In this document: in pieces, positions 56,866 to 64,000 of the stretch
How positions within the stretch are numbered: position 1 is the stretch's first letter
Layout: the number at the start of each line of letters is the position of its first letter
DNA from: Russula earlei
Lineage: Eukaryota; Basidiomycota; Agaricomycetes; Russulales; Russulaceae
Assembly: GCA_025769875.1 (NCBI GenBank)
Contig: JAGFNK010000033.1
Span: 1-64,000, forward strand
Reading direction: 5' to 3'
DNA: 64,000 nt
Translations under genes and position numbers: made by a program
The notes under the pieces: generated by a model
The model's database searches: none
Told to the model about the DNA's origin: nothing
What the model saw: the letters and a program-made list of their open reading frames with translations, nothing else

Positions 56866-57259
56866 CATGGCATGTGTTGGCAGGATGATGGAGGCGACAA
56901 GGGAGTGGTGTTGGCAGGGCTGTTCAGCCTTTGTGTGGTGCTGATTTGTTGGGAGGGCATCCCCATCATGATTGCAAGGGCACGATGTCTGTAGCTGGCA
57001 GGATGACAGAGGTGCAAGGGAGTGGGATGTGGCTTGGGCATCATTGCAGTAGAAGAGTGCAGTGCGACATTGACCCTCTGTTATGCCACAATTTCCATTT
57101 CGAGTATGACAACTTCTGTTATCAAGTAATTTATTCTTATCATTAAATAATTATATTTATTTTCTGAATTGTAAAGATGTTCAAGCACTGCTCTGCTGAC
57201 AAAGTCCGACAGTCCGGTGTCACATTTTTGCGAAATTCCAAAGACTCACAGAGATAGTA
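56866..57259. other. Host segment U2, no gene
   Basis: Inverted match to about 30700-30300 of U1. It ends at the TA (57258-57259) used by the MITE. Confidence 0.85.
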
Positions 57260-57897
57260 CTATCACCTATGGGGAACTCGCCATTCCACGACCATCTCGC
57301 CAATTTCATTTTTCCCTGTATCTGCTCGAACAACCCCATTTAAAACTTTGTAGTTATACTATTGAGTGCCATTAATGTCATTCTAGCAAAGAAAAAATGG
57401 AGGTCCATTGAGTGGTTTTCGAGCAGTATTTTGGCTGGGGGTCATGCCTGCATCACGCTTTCTGTCATGGCGGAGTGCGGAGTTTGATTCCAGCTGGGTG
57501 ATCACCATCAGAGGAGTCTGGGTCACTGCTGTTTTATCCTCTTAATGCCATGTTACAGGCGGTCCAATCAGCCAGCACAAGACCATATGTATGAGCAGCG
57601 GCTACAGGCAGCTATAACAATGATATATATTGACCTTTTACTTTTACTTGTGTGGCACTGGCCCATGATGTGAGCACCGTGTTCCATACATAGCCAAGTC
57701 CTGGATTTCACTTGATAATGCTACTCCATTACAACTATTTTCCCTAGTCCCCACCTAATCAAATTGCCTTTGTATATACACGGGAATGTTTCATCCCGGG
57801 CAGACTTTAATTTGGCATGTGTTACATGTCCGTTACTTTCGTGACATTTGTGACTGGCGAGATGGTTGTGGAATGGCGAGTTCCCCATAGGTGATAG
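57260..57897. mobile_element. TA-flanked MITE (638 bp)
   Basis: About 42-bp inverted termini starting CTATCACCTATGGGGAACTC. TA on both sides (57258-57259 and 57898-57899); U1 near 30305 has the uninterrupted GATAGTATGTGAGC. No coding potential. TA target and size suit a Tc1/mariner-type non-autonomous element. Confidence 0.9.
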
Positions 57898-59397
57898 TAT
57901 GTGAGCTGAGTCAATTCAGTGGTCAATATATTTATATTTAACCTTTATTGACCACTGAGTTGAGTTTTAGTGGACTGGACTTATCCATTCCTGTCCCTCG
58001 TGCCACAGCCACCGCAACCATCCGCACCCGCGCTGCCACATCAGACATCTCGAGGCAAGTCCACGCGCAGCATTCCGCCCTCATCATCCCTCACCTCTCC
58101 GTCTTGTCCCTCTCGCCCAACATGGATGGACCAGCGATCGCGCGTGTCCAGCATGCTTCATTCTCATTCCCACTTTACCCATCAGTCACAATCACACTCG
58201 GCTCGGCTCAACTGGAAATGAAAGTAGTGGTCACATCGACACCTTCCCTGAAGAGAAACAGCATTCTTCGAAGGGCCCACGTTCTCGATTGAAAACCTGC
58301 TCACAAACTTCCAACCCGAGTGATCACCCGCAGCGCAAACGTCGTCGATATCGTGAGAAGTGCGGGATCATCAAGCTTCCACACACGCATCATTGTGGCA
58401 TGGTACGTCGTCGTTTCGCTCACTTTGTGGAATGGGTAGAGGCGTTGAGGTGCCTTAAGATTCGATCCTCATCGCCCTTGTAGGTGCTTCACGTTTTGGT
58501 GAAATGGTACATTTCCGGATCAACCACGCGGCAATGCGAGGGATCGGGCAGTGTGTAGGTGCGCAGAATCAGAAAGTGAGTTCTTGTGTCTGACCCGAAG
58601 CTTCCAGAGCGAGGTGGACGGCCGAATTGGGTGCGAGGGTAACGTGTGGTGGCTCGGCAGCGTGCGTGCAAACTTGGAGGGAGCAAGTCTTTGGCCGTCA
58701 CTCCTGGACGTGGTTTCGTGAGTTCTCCCACTCTTCGCTTTACACGTGTTGTCCATCATAATTTCATTGGGACCACTTATGATATGGGGCGAGACGCGAT
58801 ACCGGCGCTTTAACGCGGATGGGGTGTGGTTGCCTCGGAAGCAGTGGCCGCCGGCGTTGCGGTAATATGGGAGATGACACCTGGTTTGGGTGGCCAAATG
58901 GTCATATACTCACAAGCGAGACACCACGTCCTAGGTCTCAGGCTGTATTGGCGTTGTATCTGCAGTATCACTCACGTCCTGCCGTTCGATAAAAGGTATC
59001 ATGATATAGGGCACTGTATGGCACCAGTTCTCTCCACAACGCCAGCAACAGAGGCGCGCTTACCGGCAAACTGGACTGGCCACGATTTTGAGATTGCGTC
59101 GCACAGAGCCTGCCAAACGACAACTCGCGCTCCATATCCGAAGGCCAAACAATATAGGACTGCACTGGCACGTTTGCTTTTGCATGATGACAAACAGGTT
59201 TGCCCCTCTTTTCGGTGGCCACTCGACCTTGATGACTCATGCGCTCGCTCCTTTCACGGTTGTGCAACGTTGGAATGCTGATGCATCAATGGCATCGACA
59301 TCAGGTGATCGTGATACGGGGTTGACGGGATGATAGCCCTACCAATCCTGATCAAGGAATCGCGAAAAGATGGGAGGGGGTGGGGGGCTGGCTACAG
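57898..59397. other. Host segment U2, no recognised gene
   Basis: Inverted match to 30290-28427 without foldback 1. Contains the relic at 57900-57990 and conserved but unrecognised frames (57948-58292 plus; 58520-58897 minus; 58826-59281 plus). Confidence 0.5.
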
Positions 59398-59404
59398 TAT
59401 AAAG
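59398..59404 (+). promoter_or_regulatory. TATA box of secreted-protein copy 2
   Basis: TATAAAG, 165 bp before the ATG at 59569, in the same context as copy 1. Confidence 0.6.
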
Positions 59405-59568
59405 TTAACGCCTGCGTTTACGATTACCCCCAGCTGCGCTCCCATTCATTCCATTCCAGCCGGTGCTGGATACCGACAGTCTTTCTACACAATCTACATC
59501 TTATTCATACATTGACGACTTGGACAAATTTCAGTCCCAACAATCCAAAATTTCACCCCTAAGTAATA

Positions 59569-60038
59569 ATGCGCGCCTCTAAATTTGCTGCCATATTCTC
59601 CCTCGCCGTTGGAATCGTTCCATCGTTTGCTCTTCCATCAGGGTACGCATATTTCTTCAGGTTCTCTCCTCCCCCCCGAAGTCAGCTTTACCTTGCAGAG
59701 ATGCACCAAATCCAATCCTGGCTTCAAGGGAGACGGTGTGGACATCTCCGAGGGAGGGAATAATCAATGCGAACATTCTCTCGAAACGGGGATCGCGACA
59801 TGATCCATATTATGGGGATTCTGGTGAGGAACAGCAGCCACTCTTTGATTCAAACGATCTGAACGTTTCAATCGAAGACCTGACGACTCAACATTGGCAG
59901 GAACAAGCACTAGCAGGTGCTACTACGAAGAAGGAAGTGGAAACGGTGATAAAAATACTTTCGAAATTTAAGGGTACGATGAATGGCCCTGCGATGCTTC
60001 TCAAGAACAAGAAGGAAGAGCGGTCGGGTAAGACATGA
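59569..60038 (+). CDS. Small protein with N-terminal signal peptide, copy 2 (two exons)
   Basis: Exon 1 59569-59642, intron 59643-59698 (56 nt, GTACGC...TTGCAG), exon 2 59699-60038, giving 137 aa. Signal peptide MRASKFAAIFSLAVGIVPSF is kept with conservative changes. The mature part matches copy 1 through LSKR, YYGD-GEEQQPLFDSNDLNVS, then diverges: the Lys-rich tail of copy 1 (KRTKNGPPMRRKKKKGE) becomes less basic (KGTMNGPAMLLKNKKEERSG). The substitution pattern and a frame-neutral end suggest two live paralogues drifting apart. Family not recognised. The D' LTR starts about 10 bp after the stop. Confidence 0.75.
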
Positions 60039-60044
60039 AGAGTC

Positions 60045-60250
60045 AGACTCGTTGAGTGTTTGATGGCAGAGGTAACTGGTAGTCAGGCGGTTATGAGAAG
60101 AATAGAATCGATTGTCTGGTAGCTATACAGGAGATTTGACTTGACCTCCTGGTGAGGCCTTGGTACGACTTATATACCTGTTAGAAGAACCAGAGCCTAG
60201 AGACAGACATAGTGAGAATAGTGAGGAAACGATGAGAAAGTACGACGCGT
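60045..60250 (-). repeat. Old D-type LTR (D'), truncated
   Basis: Uninterrupted counterpart of 19740-19920 plus 27744-27770. TATATAAG on the minus strand near 60175 and start-region AAGTCAAATCT near 60140. The first bases of the LTR family are missing at its far end, and the hAT element begins at 60251. Confidence 0.7.
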
Positions 60251-60452
60251 TAGTGTGGCGGGAAATAGCTCCGACGCCTAATTCACCCAGCAAATTTGCT
60301 TCGGCATCTGGCGAGGTCTATTTCGCAGTGTAATTTTCGGTTAATTTGCCCGGTCTGATTCGCATCGCAAAATAGCTATTTTGCATCTATTTCTCGGCAA
60401 ATTTGCGCTAGTTAGCCCAGATCAACAATTACATAACATGCTTTTGCACGCG

Positions 60453-63400
60453 TTAAGACCATCGCCCCCACTCTTCATCTGCTGGTACGAAATCACCAGC
60501 CTCCTTATTCCCAAAGCTATTTCCTGAGCCCGAAGACTGCTGCATATTTCCACTGTGTGTTGTTGTGTCATCAGAGATGCTATCACGACGGGCAGGAAGG
60601 GATAAGTCGACTCTGCTTATAGTCAACTCAGTGGATAATAAAAGTAAAATATTTCAAGTGCTGAGTAGGCTCTGTTGTGGCCACAAATTATATTACATAA
60701 GTAATGACCTTAGTTGAGCACGAAAAATGTGACAAGGAAGGTTAAATATGGAGAGTCTACTCATTCCAGCACAACTTTTACCCAGGCTAGGGTAAAAGTT
60801 GTGCCGGAATGAGTAGACTCTCCATATTTAACCTTCCTTGTCACATTTTTCGTGCTCAACTAAGGTCATTACTTATGTAATATAATTTGTGGCCACAACA
60901 GAGCCTACTCAGCACTTGAAATATTTTACTTTTATTATCCACTGAGTTGACTATAAGCAGAGTCGACTTATCCCTTCCTGCCCGTCGTGTATCTGCCAAT
61001 ATCTGGATATAACAAGAGATATCAAACTCAGCCTGCAAGATCAAAGTAACGATGCTCGAATCCAGACAAGTCTGGAAGGCCATCATCCAGCCACTTCAGG
61101 GGATCTGCTTCTGGGTCAACATGTGCAGGGACCTCACTCTCATCACAACTATCATCATCACTCTGATCTCTATCCACAGCCACTTTACGAGTAGCATGTT
61201 GCGAAGCAATTGGGGATTGGTTAATTGTGGCTCGTATGTCTCTCCAATTCACAGTAACAGGCTTCCGTGGTTGTTCCTGAGCAAAGTTGCTTGAACAAGC
61301 ACATAGTTTGCTTTGTAGATGAAAGACATACCTCCCTGTCAAGCTGATTGAACCCTCGAATTATCAGCTGATTTGCTATTGTAGGTACCTTCTGTCGTTT
61401 CTGTCTTGGACTATTCAGCCAAGTTACAACAGACATTGCACGCTCATCGACCATAGAGACAGGCATAGCAGAGAAGATCTTAACAGCGAGGGCCTTGCAT
61501 AAATGAACATGGTGAGCATCTTGCCTGTTGTGTTTGCAGCTTAAGGATCACATACCGCCAGCACATCAGAATCCTCATTATCTAACAGCCAGCTCCAATA
61601 ATCACGAACGCTTTCATTTCGCCCACATTTGCGATTGAACGGCTCGACACCAGCCAAATATGCCCTGAACTGAGCCTTCAGGGCGTGCAGGGCCTCGCGT
61701 GGATTCCGCTTTGCAAGGTGAGGATTGATGTCTTCCATGACTCTTCTTGCCTCTTCCACAGAACGACCCGCACGATATTCATCACCATACTCATTCTGCA
61801 GAAGCTTTAGTAAGCTAAGCCCGATTCCATCAATAATCTCGGGCCTTGATCTGATAGTAGGCTTCCCTTTCTCTCTTGTAATTGTCACAGAGGGAATTGA
61901 AAGAGGGTTTGGGTTGGTGAGGATTGGTGCAGCCCAGTTTTCTAGTCCATAGATAAATGCAATAAGTTGATACCCAAATACAAGATCACGTGGAAATACT
62001 ACCAGGGTCAAGTACAAATGCAGTCAGGTAGACATTCGATGCCTGCTCATTTTCTATAAGCTGCGCAAACTGGGAATTTGCTATCGCACGAATCTTCTCC
62101 TTGAGTTCAATAGCATACTTTGACTTTTCTTTCAGACTATCTATCATCCTTGGTCAGGAGATCTTGAAGATGAGCCACAATCGCAACCCAGTAGGTGTAC
62201 ACGTCTGCAGGATTGGTGTCCTTGGCTTCCAGACACTGGATTGCACAAGCAAATGGCATCAGAACAGCCCCAAGCCGCTTCAAATCCCTCTGAAAGGCAA
62301 AAACATCCTCATCGTCGTCAAACAAGGTGTGAAGCATCTAGTTAAGACAATTTGAATATATGTGGCCCGATCTCAGATTGACGAGTTGGCTTACTGCGTT
62401 ATCAATACCAAGGCCTGGGTTACGAACGATCTTCGTGAATGCTGGTATTCCCTGCACAACTGAGTCGAGTGACCAATAGATGGTCCCAAACCTTGTTTCT
62501 CCAACTGATTGGAGGCCGCGCTGTATATGTAGATCTTTACGAGCAACATCAAACCAGTCAAGTGTATAGGTTGAAAGGCCCATGAATGCCAAAAGGTCTC
62601 GCAATTGAGAAAGCACCTAGACAAGATAACTTAATCTATTTGTTCAGGGATCCAGGAATCCAGGATGGAAGATACTGGTTGAAATTCAGGCAGATTGCAC
62701 ATGTCCTTACAGGCGTTGTGCAAGTTGTGACACGCATCTGCCAAATTCAGTACTCGTGGTGCGATTGCCACAAATAGTCGACGGCCCTTGTTGGTATTCC
62801 CAGTATCATCAGATGACACACAGCAGAAACGGTAGATCCCTATCTCTGTCGCCCACTTTGTGATGTGTCACAGCCTCCGTTCACATCATTATCGAATAAG
62901 AACTCACCTTGTACAGAAGGTCACAGATGTATTCTCCCGTTTGACTTAGTCTGTCAACATCATCAAGCTCCATACAGAATGACTGGCGATGGGTGGTGGT
63001 GACATGCACAGAAAAAAACTTCTTCTTCCCAAGTTTACCTCCATCAAAAGTGAGTGTCATATCTCTGCATTTCTTGAGATAGTTGATAACAGTCAGTTGG
63101 GTAGTGGCAGCGTAAGATGGAACCAGGCTGTCCTCGAATGTGGTGCGGCTTGGAGGTATGTAATTCCCATTGAGGACATTCACCAAATTCTTGAACTTTT
63201 GGTGCTGGATGATGTGTGGAGGAATCCCACAACACACAATAAACTCGATCAAGGCTTTATTTGCCTTTTCCTCGAGTGCCTTCCTCCCTTCGGTGCGGTA
63301 CTTGCTAAATGACAAATTTGAGCTCCCAGCACAAATTGGGGTGAGCTTCGTTTGCCCAGAAGACTCTGGAAACTCGCTCAAGCGGCCAACAAGTGGCTCG

Positions 63401-64000
63401 GTCCTTGAACGCTTCAAGGGTGGCACTTCCATACCGGCACCGCTCAGGTCCTCATGTGTGCGCTTCTTTTCTATCCCCATCTTCTTGTCCAATTGGTCGA
63501 GGAGACTGGGTTGTTTCCTTGCAAGTTCTTCTACAGCAGCTCGAACCAAGGCTCCTCCGTCCATCTTGGCCAGATATCCACAGTGCATGGCATGTTTCAG
63601 GATTCGCGTTTTATTGCGTGGCCAGCCCCAGGTTGTTCAACATCCCTTGCTTGCGATACACTGAGCCATTTTCTTCTGCAGATCAGCAATGGCATGGCAT
63701 GGCCTTGAAATCCTAAGGAGCAGTGGGAATATCTTTTTCCCTCCTTTACAGTCCATTGTCAGACTCATCATCGGTAATGTAATCAGAGTCCTCTATATCA
63801 TGGAGGGCTTTGGTATCAGGCTTCTTGTGATCTTTGCGAACGGATTTGTGAAAGGTTGCCACAGCAGATCCATTGAGGGTGGTCTGACAACCTCGTTGAG
63901 CTGGATCTTTCGATTTTGCAAACACATTCTTAGGCGGCTGGTGCTGTCCTTGACGGTCCAGGTGTGTCGTCAACTTGGATGTCTGGGAGCTGTGGAATTG
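60453..64000 (-). pseudogene. hAT-family transposase with BED finger, multi-exon, disrupted
   Basis: N-terminal acidic part (63973-63750, IEDSDYITDDESDNGL), then a BED-type finger (CIASKGC, TTWGWPRNKTRILKHAMHC, about 63660-63580), a DUF659-like core (KFKNLVNVLNGNYIPPSRTT near 63190; LTFDGGKLGKKKFFSVHVTT near 63050), a 52-nt intron (62907-62856, GTGAGT...AAAG) leading in frame to SSDDTGNT and CHNLHNACKDMCNLPEFQP, GETRFGTIYWSL near 62490, and a dimerisation-type C-terminus (WSWLLDNEDSDVLA near 61600; VDERAMSVVTWLNSPRQKRQ near 61450). The last exon ends at TAA 60455-60453. Breaks: TGA inside the BED finger (after SKGC, near 63625), and foldback 3 inside the last exon. It transposes by cut and paste when intact. 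Exon borders besides the one given are unresolved. Confidence 0.75.
60594..60989. mobile_element. Foldback element 3 (396 bp) in the transposase gene
   Basis: Best-preserved copy: ends CACGACGGGCAGGAAGGG and its complement, flanked by TAT (60591-60593 and 60990-60992). Removing it rejoins the last transposase exon in frame (QILAD then SISDDTTTHSGN). Confidence 0.93.

Larger units (their letters stand above)
60251..64000 (-). mobile_element. hAT DNA transposon, continues past the window
   Basis: Begins at TAGTGTGGCGGGAAATAGC, exactly where U2 stops matching U1 (shared bases end at GACGCGT). The terminal 200 bp have repeated AAATTTGC and CTATTT motifs, as is common in hAT subterminal regions. 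It encodes a DUF659/hAT-type transposase. The other end lies beyond 64000. The terminus is inferred. Confidence 0.7.

Noticed and set aside
57948..58487. Conserved frame in U1 and U2 (MTTELSFSGLDLSIPV) as a gene
   Set aside because: It starts in a transposon relic and the two copies differ by frame-changing indels, so DNA duplication alone explains the similarity.

Overview
The window reads as a transposon-dense stretch of a fungal genome, most likely a basidiomycete. The basis is 52-58 nt introns with GT..AG ends, Ty3/gypsy elements with a C-terminal chromodomain, a DUF659-type hAT transposase, a fungal-type PQ-loop transporter remnant and widespread CpG-linked C-to-T decay. The species cannot be told from the sequence. 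I see no tRNA, rRNA or CRISPR array. Only two host genes look intact, and they are copies of each other: a small protein with a signal peptide at 27775-28255 (minus) and 59569-60038 (plus).

Layout. 1-739: host sequence. 740-7362: 5' four-fifths of a Ty3/gypsy chromovirus, here called A1. 7363-7865: solo LTR C1. 7866-19640: old host sequence with a Harbinger-like element split by a half-LINE, two solo F LTRs or LTR-like promoters, a 152-bp tandem repeat, solo LTR B1 and a PQ-loop transporter pseudogene. 19921-27743: a second chromovirus, D1, carrying solo LTR B2 in its gag start codon. 27775-31241: host segment with the secreted-protein gene and a foldback element. 31242-32560: 3' end of A1. 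32561-33063: solo LTR C2. 33064-35334: decayed sequence and a second foldback. 35335-37002: pogo-like element. 37003-57259: host sequence broken up by solo B3 and two more full-length A elements, A2 (38845-47209) and A3 (47543-56865), themselves carrying solo B4, B5 and B6. 57260-57897: a TA-flanked MITE. 57898-60250: host segment with the second secreted-protein gene. 60251-64000: a hAT element, cut by the window edge and invaded by a third foldback.

How the pieces relate. Two events explain the layout. First, a segmental duplication: U1 (1-739 continued by the reverse complement of 31241 down to 27744 and 19920 to 19740) matches U2 (35263-60250). Because the copies share an ancestor, each supplies the empty site for insertions in the other, so target-site duplications can be checked directly for A1, A2, A3, D1, the pogo-like element, the MITE and a foldback. 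Second, an inversion of 7866-32560 between the oppositely oriented LTRs C1 and C2: their 4-bp target duplications (CACC and GTTC) and the A1 target duplication (GGTGG) are each split across the two breakpoints. Undoing the inversion restores a complete A1 and makes U1 and U2 direct repeats.

The A and D retrotransposons look self-priming (Tf1-like): two bases after the 5' LTR lies an 11-nt site complementary to the predicted start of their own transcript. A elements also carry a copy of the 3' polypurine tract between RNase H and integrase, and a third ORF after pol with two CCHC zinc knuckles. Several unrelated LTR families share an inverted repeat centred on the predicted transcription start. 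These four points are the most unusual signals in the window.
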